64,000 nucleotides of DNA from CAVREM01 sp963728825 (GTDB lineage Bacteria > Acidobacteriota > Vicinamibacteria > Vicinamibacterales > CAVVIG01): assembly GCA_963728825.1 (NCBI GenBank), contig CAVSLA010000002.1, forward strand, positions 62,001-126,000. Reading direction: 5' to 3'. Under the pieces are notes generated by a model. That model was not told the origin of the DNA. It worked only from the letters and a program-made list of their open reading frames with translations, and ran no database searches. Shown piece after piece: positions 8,588 to 17,353 of this stretch (positions within the stretch are counted from its first letter, which is position 1; every line of letters begins with the position of its first letter). A program made the position numbers and the translations under genes.

Positions 8588-9718
8588 TTACAGCAGGAGC
8601 GCCTCCACGCGGTGGGCATGCACCATGTCCTCACACGGCGACCAGGCGAAGACGGTGAAGTGGCCATCCTGCGACGCAACGAGGGCCAGCGTGTTGCGCT
8701 GGTCGTGAACAAACTGGGCCGCGGAGAGGTGGCGGGTTCCGCCGAGGCGCGTCGGATGCACCGTTTCAGCGGCACCGCCGACGATCGGTTCGGTCACCAT
8801 GACCGTTTCGACCGTCGGTGAGCCGCGCCGCCGGACGATCTTCGCTCCGAATGCGACGAGGTCGTGCCGGTCGGTAATGATCGTCGCCCCGTCGACGGCC
8901 GTCAGGCCGGCAATGGCCTCGACTGCGTCACGGAACGCATCCTTCCACTCGCTCAAGTCCTGTTCGCGGGGCGCCACCGTCAGCAGGTTGCCGAGGGCGG
9001 AGTAGGGCGGCTGCACCGCATACGAGATCGGGCGGACGATCGATTCCAGCCAGCCGAATTCTGCCGCCGGCACGACCAGCAGTGATCCGCCTCGACCGTG
9101 CGCCCGGATCGAGACGGCGAGCTCGACCAGAACATTCAGTCCACCCGGCCAGGTCCTAGTATCGAAGCCGAGCAGCGAGGTCAAGAGCGATGGACAGTCG
9201 GGAAGGCTCGACGCGTCTTCGTCGATCACCTTGATCTGATCGCCTTCGAGGACCGCGACGTTGACGAATTTACCGGTCTCGCCCCGATGGTGCTTGATGA
9301 CCAGCAGACCGGGAGCGGCCACTTCGAGCACCAGGCAGAACACCGGAATCTGGCGCGTCGTGCCCCACACCCGCAGTTCCCCGTTGTCGCGCCAGACGCC
9401 AAGGTGAATCCCCGGCCGCTCGACCGCTGGAGCGACCTTGACGAGCGCACCGGATACGAGCGGCAGCGACTGTTCGAAGAGCATTGGCTGCACCGCGCGA
9501 TCGGGCGGCAGCAGTGCCAGCGAGATCTTGGGTACGTAGCCCTCCTCGCGGCGGAGGCTCGCCCAGAACGCGGCGTCGATGACTGCTTCGATATCTCCTG
9601 GATGAGGCAGCAACACGCCATGCGTGTCGACGAAACCGGCGACCGCCAAATGCCGGGCGAACTGTTCCCGGACACGCGGCGCAATCGCGCGGGCGGCCGG
9701 ATATGCGGGATCTGTCAT
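8588..9718 (-). CDS. DAC-like sensor domain protein (DACNV type)
   Basis: 376 residues. The C-terminal third resembles a diadenylate-cyclase (DisA_N/DAC) fold: a VDGATIITD strand with DGA at 276-278, and a GTRHLSAAQF helix with RH at 329-330, followed by a closing sheet (NTLALVASQDGHFTVFAW). DGA and RHxxA are the two DAC active-site motifs, here in partly changed form. The N-terminal two thirds match what I recall as the 'probable sensor domain DACNV' family. Role is therefore a probable nucleotide-ligand sensor, or possibly a cyclase; neither is shown. It is followed by the 2OG dioxygenase and preceded by a kinase-like protein (28 bp gap), all on the minus strand. Confidence 0.6.
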   Translation of the reverse strand: MTDPAYPAARAIAPRVREQFARHLAVAGFVDTHGVLLPHPGDIEAVIDAAFWASLRREEGYVPKISLALLPPDRAVQPMLFEQSLPLVSGALVKVAPAVERPGIHLGVWRDNGELRVWGTTRQIPVFCLVLEVAAPGLLVIKHHRGETGKFVNVAVLEGDQIKVIDEDASSLPDCPSLLTSLLGFDTRTWPGGLNVLVELAVSIRAHGRGGSLLVVPAAEFGWLESIVRPISYAVQPPYSALGNLLTVAPREQDLSEWKDAFRDAVEAIAGLTAVDGATIITDRHDLVAFGAKIVRRRGSPTVETVMVTEPIVGGAAETVHPTRLGGTRHLSAAQFVHDQRNTLALVASQDGHFTVFAWSPCEDMVHAHRVEALLL

Positions 9719-9745
9719 GACCGGTCCACAATTGTAGACCGGGGA

Positions 9746-10789
9746 TCAGGGCGCGCCAGCCGCGCGGCCGATCTGATCGATCCGCTCCCGGAACGCTCGG
9801 GCGAATCGCGCGGCCTCGTCGTTGGTCGCGCCGCTGGCGAGCAGGCCGTCGATCAATTCAGGTTCCGTGAGTGGCGCCGCGACCCGATGAAACCAACGCG
9901 CGTGCTCGACGGTGATGCCGTTCGCGATGTCGGCGGTCCGTTGACCGGCATAGCCGAACACCAGACAGCCATTGCTCACGCCGCGCACGAAGTCGGTCGT
10001 CTGTGCTTCGAACCCGTCGATGTCCCAGCGGCCGCGTGTCACGACGTTGCCGCCCCACCGGCCCATGGAACCACCCCAGTCGGTGATGAGATACCTCGCC
10101 TCGCGCCGCCATCTCGACCGCCGATGCTCGAAGATCGCCGTGTTGGATCCGCGGGCGACATCACGCCGGTCCTTGGTATCCCAGTTCGACAGCAGCATGA
10201 CGACCATCTTCAGGCCATCCAGCTCACGAGTGCGGACAAACGGGTTGTCGTTCCACGCCCAGCTGTGTTCTTCGAACAGCTTTCGCACCGACGGATCGTC
10301 GAGCTCGAAACGGCCGTCGACGAACTGCCCCTCGGCGTCGATGCAGTTGCGTACGCGTTGCAGGCCGCTCGCGCCGTGAATGATGCCGGATTCGATGAGG
10401 TAGGTGACTTCGGCAAAGTAGCCGAGCGACCATGCGAGCCTGACGGCGAAGGTCTCGCAGCGGACCTCGTGACCCCATTTCACACGCCAGCGCCGGCCGG
10501 AACCGTCTCTTACCGAGCAGCATGGCTGGGTGCCGGCCTGGTGTTCCTCGAGAAACGTGAAGGGCGGCACAGGACGGCCCTTCGGCCCGCCTGGCCCGTT
10601 GACCAGGTCCAGGATCAGGGAGTGCCGACGCGGATCGCGCCATAGTCGATGGCGCTCCGCCTCCAGCCGCCGCGGGCCGGCGCGCCTGATGCGGTAGAGG
10701 CTGGCACTCCGCCAATACAGCTTGAGCAGGCCCGCACACGCCGCGGCGATGCCAAGCGCGATGACCAGATACAACGCGAGCGTCGGCAC
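9746..10789 (-). CDS. membrane-anchored protein with kinase-like motifs, function unknown
   Basis: 347 residues. One N-terminal transmembrane helix (ALYLVIALGIAAACAGLLKL) precedes a soluble domain. The domain carries an ordered set suggestive of an atypical (FAM20/HipA-like) kinase fold: a Lys in RVKWGHEVRCE, a conserved aromatic strand LAWSLGYFAE, a catalytic-loop-like LLSNWDTKDRRD, and a metal-site-like ITDWGGSMG. I recall unnamed homologues in Acidobacteria and Planctomycetes; the kinase reading is inference. The start is set at GTG 10789 because everything upstream in frame is encoded by the GCACCCG repeat and is low-complexity. It heads a three-gene minus-strand group with the DAC-like and dioxygenase genes. 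Confidence 0.5.
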   Translation of the reverse strand: MPTLALYLVIALGIAAACAGLLKLYWRSASLYRIRRAGPRRLEAERHRLWRDPRRHSLILDLVNGPGGPKGRPVPPFTFLEEHQAGTQPCCSVRDGSGRRWRVKWGHEVRCETFAVRLAWSLGYFAEVTYLIESGIIHGASGLQRVRNCIDAEGQFVDGRFELDDPSVRKLFEEHSWAWNDNPFVRTRELDGLKMVVMLLSNWDTKDRRDVARGSNTAIFEHRRSRWRREARYLITDWGGSMGRWGGNVVTRGRWDIDGFEAQTTDFVRGVSNGCLVFGYAGQRTADIANGITVEHARWFHRVAAPLTEPELIDGLLASGATNDEAARFARAFRERIDQIGRAAGAP

Positions 10790-10799
10790 AGTGGGAATC

Positions 10800-10945
10800 T
10801 TAACGGGTGCCGGGGTGCAGGTGGGGGTGCCGCGTGCTGGTGCCGGGTGCCGGGGTGCCGCGTGCTGGTGCCGGGTGCCGCACCCGGCACGCGGCCCCCT
10901 GCCACCAGCACCCGGCACGCGGCCCCCGGCACCCGGCACCCTTAC
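10800..10945. repeat. GCACCCG/CGGGTGC repeat forming a large inverted repeat
   Basis: The left half is built from GGGTGCCG and GCGTGCTGGTGCC words and the right half from the reverse complements (CCACCAGCACCCGGCACGCG). The element can fold into a long hairpin. It separates two divergent genes and shares its word with 5348-5505. Confidence 0.75.
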
Positions 10946-10977
10946 GGGTATGATGGGCTTTTCCGGAGGAGCACCTG

Positions 10978-12804
10978 ATGACAAGGCTTGTGTCGCGCGC
11001 GCTGGCGTGTGCACTCATCGTGTCGGGCGTCTTCATCGCGGCTTGCAGCGGCAGCGAAACGACTGCGGCTCCCAAGTCGGCGACCGACGCCAAGCAGTTT
11101 CTGACCAACGTCAACGGCACCATGCTGCGGTTGGGGATCGAGGCGGCGCAGGCCGGCTGGGTCGCGCAGAACTTCATCACGGACGACACCGAGGCGCTAG
11201 ACGCCCGCGCCACACAGGAAGTGATCGAAGCGGTCGCGCGGTACGCCAAAGAGGCGGCGGCGTTCAATGGGGTCGAAGTACCGGCCGACGACCGCCGGCA
11301 GCTCGATCTGCTGAAGCTGTCGCTGTCGATGGTGACGCCGGCCGATCCGGGCGAGGCGACCGAGCTGACGAAGATCGTGTCGCGGCTGCGGAGCACCTAC
11401 GGCCGCGGCAAATGGTGCGCCGATCCGGCGAAACCGCAGACCTGCATGAACATCGATGACATCACCAAGGTCATGGCGGAGTCGCGCAGCGAGCCGGAAC
11501 TGCGGCGCGTCTGGGAGGGCTGGCACACGATTTCGCCGCCGATGCGCAATGACTACGCCCGGTTCGTGGAGTTGTCGAACAAAGGCGCGAAGGAGCTCGG
11601 CTTCGCCGACACGGGAGCGATGTGGCGCCAGAAGTACGACATGCCGGCCGACGAGTTCACCAAAGAGCTCGACCGGCTGTGGGAGCAGGTCAGGCCGCTC
11701 TACGTCAAGCTTCACGCCTACATGCGGATGAAGCTCCGCGCGAAGTACGGCGACGTCGTGCCGCAGGATGGCCCGCTGCCGGCGCATCTGCTGGGCAACA
11801 TCTGGGCGCAGGATTGGGGCAATGTCTACGCGCTCGCTTCGCCAGGCACGGCCGACGCCGGCTATTCGCTCACCGAAATCCTGAAGCGCCGCAAGACCAG
11901 TGCGTTGGACATGGTGAAGATCGGCGAGCGCTTCTACACCTCGCTCGGCTTTGCGCCCCTGCCCGAGACGTTCTGGCAGCGCTCGTTGTTCGTCCGGCCG
12001 CAGGATCGCGAGGTGGTGTGTCACGCGAGCGCGTGGGACATCGATGCCGAGGACGACATCCGCATCAAGATGTGCATCCAGCCGACGGAGGAGGACTTCA
12101 ACACCATTCACCACGAGCTGGGCCACAACTTCTATCAGCGCGCCTACAAGGGCCTGCCGGTGATCTTCCGCGACAGCGCCAACGACGGCTTCCACGAGGC
12201 CATCGGCGATGCGATTGCCCTGTCGGTCACGCCCGAATACCTGGTGCGGATTGGCCTCCTCGACAAGGCGCCGGATGCGTCACGCGACATCGGGCTGCTG
12301 ATGACGCGCGCGCTCGAGAAGGTGGCGTTCCTGCCATTCGGTCTGCTGATCGACCAGTGGCGATGGAAGGTCTTTTCCGGCGAAGTGGCACCAGCCAGCT
12401 ACAACAAAGCGTGGTGGGACCTGCGACTCAAATATCAGGGCGTCGCGCCGTCGACGCCGCGCGGCGAGGAGTTCTTCGATCCGGGGGCGAAATATCACGT
12501 TCCCGACAACACGTCCTACACCCGCTACTTCCTCGCCCACATTCTCCAGTTCCAGTTCCATCGCGCGATGTCCCAGGCGGCCGGCTGCAAGACCGCGCTG
12601 CATCGGTGCTCGATCTACGAAAGCAAGGACGCCGGTCAGCGGTTGGACAAGATGCTGGCGATGGGCCTGTCGCGGCCCTGGCCCGAAGCGCTCGAAGCAC
12701 TGACCGGATCGCGTCAAATGGACGCGTCGGCGATCCTCGACTACTTCGCCCCGCTCGATAAGTGGCTCGACGAGCAGATCAAGGGACAGAAAACGGGATG
12801 GTAA
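10978..12804 (+). CDS. M2-family metallopeptidase (ACE-like peptidyl-dipeptidase), lipoprotein
   Basis: 608 residues. A lipoprotein signal ends in a lipobox (VFIAAC, Cys 22-23). The zinc site is H379-E-L-G-H383 with the third ligand in HEAIGDA (E407); the 28-residue spacing equals that of angiotensin-converting enzyme. FHEAIGDAIALSV and the C-terminal YTRYFLAHILQFQFHRA helix are also family hallmarks. The enzyme should remove C-terminal dipeptides from periplasmic peptides. A GGAGGAG ribosome-binding site lies just before ATG 10978, with a TATGAT -10 at about 10948. Monocistronic. Confidence 0.92.
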   Translation: MTRLVSRALACALIVSGVFIAACSGSETTAAPKSATDAKQFLTNVNGTMLRLGIEAAQAGWVAQNFITDDTEALDARATQEVIEAVARYAKEAAAFNGVEVPADDRRQLDLLKLSLSMVTPADPGEATELTKIVSRLRSTYGRGKWCADPAKPQTCMNIDDITKVMAESRSEPELRRVWEGWHTISPPMRNDYARFVELSNKGAKELGFADTGAMWRQKYDMPADEFTKELDRLWEQVRPLYVKLHAYMRMKLRAKYGDVVPQDGPLPAHLLGNIWAQDWGNVYALASPGTADAGYSLTEILKRRKTSALDMVKIGERFYTSLGFAPLPETFWQRSLFVRPQDREVVCHASAWDIDAEDDIRIKMCIQPTEEDFNTIHHELGHNFYQRAYKGLPVIFRDSANDGFHEAIGDAIALSVTPEYLVRIGLLDKAPDASRDIGLLMTRALEKVAFLPFGLLIDQWRWKVFSGEVAPASYNKAWWDLRLKYQGVAPSTPRGEEFFDPGAKYHVPDNTSYTRYFLAHILQFQFHRAMSQAAGCKTALHRCSIYESKDAGQRLDKMLAMGLSRPWPEALEALTGSRQMDASAILDYFAPLDKWLDEQIKGQKTGW

Positions 12805-12805
12805 A

Positions 12806-12876
12806 TGTAGGCCGGGTCCTTTTGGACCCGGCACGCGCAGCAGTAGCGCCGGGTCCAAAAAGGACCCGGCCTACAT
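12806..12876. terminator. paired GCCGGGTCC palindromes between convergent genes
   Basis: Two palindromes (GCCGGGTCC-tttt-GGACCCGGC and GCCGGGTCC-aaaaa-GGACCCGGC), each with a GTAGG/CCTAC flank, are also inverted relative to each other. They fill the gap between the M2 peptidase and the convergent hypothetical gene and probably terminate both. Confidence 0.65.
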
Positions 12877-12887
12877 CTGTTTAGTAC

Positions 12888-13448
12888 CTACTTCTCCGAA
12901 CAGCTCGCCGCGACCATCGTCAGCGTCTGAACGCGCAGACGCTGCACGCCGGTTTTGAACGCATCGCCGCCGCGGTCGTTGGGCTGGTTCGCGCCGCTCG
13001 ATGCCGGCGCCGCCAGTTCGCCCGAAATCTCGACGCGGTGTCCGCGATGTTTCGCCAGCTCGTTGCGATCGCCCTCGAGCGCGTAGGTCTTCAGCTCGTC
13101 CTTGGCAGCGTCCGCGCTACCTGCGGTGGCTGCCGGGGCTGGCGGATCACCGGCAGCGCCAGTGGTGCCGACCGCCGATCGTCCGGGGCGCGCGCCAGTC
13201 AAGAGGAACCCGTCTACCGGCGGTTGCGCGTTGGCGACAACTGGTGCATCGGCTGGTGTGGCCGATGTGCCAAGTGGAGTGCCGCCGAGAGATCCGTCCG
13301 CAACCGCGTTCTCGACGCAGCCAACGACAGTTATCGTCGAGGTTGATGGTCCGGCGCTTGGCGTCGGAGCAACAGTCTGAGTTTGTGCGTTGAGCGCCAG
13401 CGCCGATGCGACGACGCTTGCGAAGACGACACAGCTGAACCGGTTCAT
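12888..13448 (-). CDS. secreted hypothetical protein, OB-fold-like repeat family
   Basis: 186 residues with a Sec signal (FASVVASALALNAQ). The mature part has TITVVGCVE near its start, a Pro/Ala/Gly-rich middle, then YALEGDRNELAKHRGHRVEISG. The same order of motifs occurs in the protein at 28038-28577, so the two are paralogues. The 'VTGCL...YxLxGD...HxGHxVEISG' pattern resembles small secreted OB-fold proteins common in acidobacteria; function unknown. GAGGAGG precedes ATG 13448. Confidence 0.55.
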   Translation of the reverse strand: MNRFSCVVFASVVASALALNAQTQTVAPTPSAGPSTSTITVVGCVENAVADGSLGGTPLGTSATPADAPVVANAQPPVDGFLLTGARPGRSAVGTTGAAGDPPAPAATAGSADAAKDELKTYALEGDRNELAKHRGHRVEISGELAAPASSGANQPNDRGGDAFKTGVQRLRVQTLTMVAASCSEK

Positions 13449-13480
13449 GCAGAACCTCCTCAGTTGTCAGACTGCAAGAG

Positions 13481-14697
13481 TCAGTCCTTGTAGGGATCGA
13501 ATTCGTTCATGCCGGCCATCACAACCACACGAGGGCGGAAACGCTGCAACACCCGGATCGTTCCCGTGTGCGCGCCCAGCACTGAATCGAGCCGTCGGTA
13601 GACCTGAGGCGCTTCATCCGGGCCCCCGCCGCGCAGCACGACCCCAAAGTCACGGACCTTCTGCTGAGCGTCCCGCCAGTCCACCGCGCCAGGCTTCAAC
13701 ACCTTGCCGGTCTTCCGGTTCCGTCGGCCGGCCGCCTGCGTACGGCTCATCACTCGACCGGCGCCGTGCACCGTCGAGTACAACGCGGCGCTCGATGCGG
13801 CTGACTCGACGCCCTCGAGGATGACCGACACATCGCCCATGCTGCCCCCGACGAAACCGCGCTGGCCCGGGAACGCTGGCGTCGCCCCCTTTCGGACGAC
13901 GACACGAGGTTCACCCTCATGCGTCTCCCGCCACGCGAAGTTGTGGTGGTTGTGGACGCTGTCGGTGATCGTCGCTCCGAGTAATCGCCGCACGCGCTCG
14001 ACGACTGCTTCCCGGCCTGCGTAGGCGTATTCGCCGGCGATGGTCATGGCTTCGAAATAGTCCTGACCGCTCGGCCGATCCAGTGGCAGCAGGAGCGGCG
14101 GCGCGTCCATGTCGCCTTCTCCTGCCCCGCGTCCCAGCTTCCACCTCGAGCTATCCGCATGAAGCCGGTCGCGGTTCTGTGCCCGAATCCACGCGAGCCG
14201 AAATGAACGCCGATCCAGAGCCACCCTTGTTCGTCTTCGAGAAGGTCGACGTAGTGAATGCCGCTGCCGACGGTTCCCAGCTGCTGGCGCGCCATCCGCC
14301 AGAGCCCACGTTGACCGACAACGGGCGATGCAGCGATTCGATCGAAGATCGGGTGCTCGGTGATCGGTTCATCGTTGGTGCGGCCGATACCGAAGCTGAT
14401 GCGACGCTGGATTTCGGCCGCGAGCTCATTCCAGTTGCTGATGTCGCCGGCACGGAGATCAGTCTTCGCGGCAAGGTTGCCACAGGCGATGTCGTAGCCG
14501 ACACCGGAGGGTGAAATCACGTTGCGATATGCGACGACGCCGCCAATCGGCATCGAATAGCCGACGTGGCCATCCGCGCATAACACCGCCGTGGCGCCCG
14601 ATTCCGCTGCCACGCATCGTCGCAACTGCTCGATGGTTAGAGGTTCGTGTGCGCCGAAGATCGCGATAGCCGTGCGCGCCGTTTGAAGCTCATCCAT
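13481..14697 (-). CDS. rtcB: RtcB-family RNA ligase-like protein (frameshifted)
   Basis: 3'-phosphate RNA ligase family. Visible are the metal-binding Cys in GYDIACGN, GVHFGSRGFGH, the HNHHNFAW His cluster, and the guanylated His in STVHGAGRVMSRTQA. Translation breaks between about 14125 and 14155: after HRTATGFM the frame must move to reach GEGDMDAPPLLL. The shift is -1/+2, so unlike most breaks in this window it needs one lost base, or two lost CG dinucleotides. The N-terminal part up to 14697 reads MDELQTARTAIAIFG, and ATG 14697 is a reasonable start. The gene is divergent from the histidine kinase. Confidence 0.8.
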
Positions 14698-14725
14698 GAA
14701 AGGTCAGGTATCATCAAATCGTCTC

Positions 14726-17317
14726 ATGTCGGAACGCGAGTTCGCGTCGGCTGATCTGCGCCTCTCCGCGATCATTGCATCGTCCGACGACGCGATCGTC
14801 AGCAAGGACCTCGACGGGACGATCCAGTCCTGGAATCGCGGTGCCGAGCGGCTGTTTGGCTATTCCGCGGCCGAGGCGGTCGGCCGCTCCATTCGCATCA
14901 TCATCCCCGCCGATCGTCAGTTCGAGGAAGACGAGGTGCTCTCGCGGATCCGCCGCGGCGAGAGCATCGAGCATTTCGAGACGATCCGTCGTCGCAAGGA
15001 CGGGACGCTCGTTCCCATTTCACTGACCGTCTCGCCGGTCCGGAACGAGTCGGGTCAGGTGGTCGGCGTCTCGAAAATCGCCCGCGATTTATCAGATAAG
15101 CGCCGCACCGAAGCCGATCTGGCGACGGCGCGGACAGGACAGGCCGACCTGCAGCGGCGTCTGATGATGCTCGCCGCCGCCTCGGGCTCGCTGATGGTCT
15201 CACCGCGCCTCGAAGACGTCATGCCCGCGGCGCTGAATCTCACGATGCAGCTGCTCGGCGCCGACGGTTGCGCGGTCTGGCGATTCACTGATGGCGCGTG
15301 GCGAATTGGCGCGTTCCAGGGTGTGTCCGAGGTGTTCGCCCAACGCATCATCGCCTCGAATAGCGGAAGTCCAGTCAGCACGGTGCCGTTTTCCGACCCG
15401 ATGGCGGTCGACGATGTGATGTCCGTGACGCTGCTGGAAGAGCAGCGCGACGCCTACACGGCCGAACGGATCGCCTCGATGCTGGCCACGCCGCTGCGGA
15501 TTGGCACGGAGTTGTCGGGGACGCTGGTGGCATATTTCCGGAAGCCGCGCCGGTTCACCGAGGTGGAGGTCGAAACCGCGCGCGCCCTCGGCAACCTGGT
15601 GTCAGCGGCTATCACGACCGCCGAGTTGTACGACGCGCAACGGCGCAGCCGCGAGCAGTCCGACCTGCTCGCCGAAGCCACCGCCGTCCTCTCGGCATCA
15701 CTCGACTACCAGGAAACCCTCACGCGGATCGTTCACCTGGCCGTGCCACACATCGCCGACTGGTGCGCACTCGATCTCGAGAACGAACAGGGGGTGGTCG
15801 AGCGGCTGGCGGTGGCGCACACCGACTCGCTCAAAGTCGAGAAGGCGCGGCAACTCGCCGAACGTTATCCCCCTGATCCGACCTCACGCTACGGGATCCA
15901 TGAGGTGTTTCGCACGGGAGCGCCGATCCTGGCCCCTGAACTGACCGAGGCGACGCTCCGAGAGCGTGCGCGAAGTCCGGAGCATCTCGCCGCAATCCGC
16001 GAGCTGGATGTCCGCTCGTACATGTGCGTCCCGCTCCGCACCCACGGCCGCACGATCGGTGTCCTGACCTTCGTCGCCGGCAGGGCACGGCGCGGCTACG
16101 GCGCCGCCGATCTGCAGTTCGCGCAGGACGTGGCCGCGCGCGCCGCGCTGGCGGTGGAGAACGCCCGCGCCTATGAAGAAACCCGTCGCGCGAACAACCT
16201 CAAGGACGAGTTCCTCGCCACCTTGTCGCACGAGTTGCGCACACCGCTGAACGCCATCCTCGGCTACGCGCGGATGCTGAAGTCCGGCATGGTGTCCGAT
16301 AGCCGGCTGCCGCGCGCAGTCGAGATCATCCACAAGAATTCCGTGTCGCTGGCGAAGATTGTCGAAGATGTACTGGATGTCTCGAGAATCGTTTCGGGCA
16401 AACTCCGCCTGAATACCCAGTACCTCGACCTGGCGCCGGTTCTTGCGCTGAGCGTCGAGACGGTTCAGCCGGCGGCCGAGGCCAAGAACATCAGGTTGCA
16501 CGCCGTCGTGGACCCGGGTCGAACCCATGTGTCCGGAGACCCGGATCGCCTGCAGCAGGTCATGTGGAACCTGTTGTCAAACGCCGTCAAATTCACACCG
16601 AATGACGGTACCGTCACGGTCAGCCTCCAACCAACCGACGGGCATGTCGAGATCGTCGTGGCTGACAACGGCGTCGGCATCGCGCCCGACTTTCTGCCGC
16701 ACATTTTCGAGCGGTTCCGTCAGGGCGACAGCCGGTTTGCCAGGGAGTTCGGCGGGCTCGGGCTGGGCCTCGCCATCGCGCGCCACATCGTCGAGATGCA
16801 CGGTGGGACGATCGAGGCGACGAGCCCGGGCGTGGGAAAAGGATCCACGTTCCGCGTCCGTCTGCCCATTACACGCGTCCATCCGAAGCCCTTGACCGAC
16901 GAGCCGCCCATCGCCAGGTTCAGCGGCCGGCGGCTGAGTGGTGTGCACGTCCTCGTTGTCGATGACGAGGCCGACGCCTTGATCATGGTGCGCGAACTGC
17001 TCGAATCGGCCGGCGCGCGCGTGACCACGGCAGTCTCCGCCGAGGAAGCGCTGGTGATTCTCGAGAAACAGCGGCCGGATCTGTTGTTGACGGACATCGG
17101 CATGCCGTCGGTCGATGGCTTCGAGCTGATTCGACGGATTCGCGAGCTGCCGCGGTCAATCCGCAACATGCCGGCGGCCGCGCTGACGGCCTACGCTCAA
17201 CCCGAAGACCGCAGCCGCGCTCTGAGCAGCGGTTTCCAGGTGCATCTGGCCAAGCCGATCGACCCCGGAGAGCTGATTACCGCCGTCGAATCGCTGGCCG
17301 GACGCCACCCGAACTGA
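14726..17317 (+). CDS. hybrid sensor histidine kinase (PAS-GAF-GAF-HisKA-HATPase-REC)
   Basis: 863 residues, no transmembrane segment, so a cytosolic sensor. In order: a PAS domain (about 12-125, with WNRGAERLFGYSAAEAVG), two GAF-like domains (about 145-305 and 320-480), a HisKA helix with H502 (TLSHELRTPLNAILGYARML), an HATPase with N, G1 and G2 boxes (WNLLSNAVKF, VADNGVGIA, GLGLGLAIARHI), and a C-terminal receiver with phospho-acceptor Asp 790 (LLLTDIGMPSVDG). ATG 14726 is preferred; ATG 14696 would add ten residues and overlap the divergent rtcB start. No cognate response regulator lies next to it. Confidence 0.9.
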   Translation: MSEREFASADLRLSAIIASSDDAIVSKDLDGTIQSWNRGAERLFGYSAAEAVGRSIRIIIPADRQFEEDEVLSRIRRGESIEHFETIRRRKDGTLVPISLTVSPVRNESGQVVGVSKIARDLSDKRRTEADLATARTGQADLQRRLMMLAAASGSLMVSPRLEDVMPAALNLTMQLLGADGCAVWRFTDGAWRIGAFQGVSEVFAQRIIASNSGSPVSTVPFSDPMAVDDVMSVTLLEEQRDAYTAERIASMLATPLRIGTELSGTLVAYFRKPRRFTEVEVETARALGNLVSAAITTAELYDAQRRSREQSDLLAEATAVLSASLDYQETLTRIVHLAVPHIADWCALDLENEQGVVERLAVAHTDSLKVEKARQLAERYPPDPTSRYGIHEVFRTGAPILAPELTEATLRERARSPEHLAAIRELDVRSYMCVPLRTHGRTIGVLTFVAGRARRGYGAADLQFAQDVAARAALAVENARAYEETRRANNLKDEFLATLSHELRTPLNAILGYARMLKSGMVSDSRLPRAVEIIHKNSVSLAKIVEDVLDVSRIVSGKLRLNTQYLDLAPVLALSVETVQPAAEAKNIRLHAVVDPGRTHVSGDPDRLQQVMWNLLSNAVKFTPNDGTVTVSLQPTDGHVEIVVADNGVGIAPDFLPHIFERFRQGDSRFAREFGGLGLGLAIARHIVEMHGGTIEATSPGVGKGSTFRVRLPITRVHPKPLTDEPPIARFSGRRLSGVHVLVVDDEADALIMVRELLESAGARVTTAVSAEEALVILEKQRPDLLLTDIGMPSVDGFELIRRIRELPRSIRNMPAAALTAYAQPEDRSRALSSGFQVHLAKPIDPGELITAVESLAGRHPN

Positions 17318-17320
17318 GTC

Positions 17321-17346
17321 AGCCGGGTCTGAAAAGACCCGGCCTA
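17321..17346. terminator. GCCGGGTCT palindrome between convergent genes
   Basis: GCCGGGTCT-gaaa-AGACCCGGC followed by CCTAGA, located 5 bp after the kinase stop and just before the convergent permease stop. It belongs to the same palindrome family as 12806-12876. Confidence 0.65.
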
Positions 17347-17353
17347 GAGTTCA

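Noticed and set aside
9098..10645. 515-codon plus-strand frame across the DAC-like and kinase-like genes
   Set aside because: Antisense artefact spanning two real genes, no recognisable motif.
13481..14697. Adding the rtcB break to the CG-loss set
   Set aside because: The shift is -1/+2, which needs two CG losses or one single-base loss; it cannot be assigned to the class.
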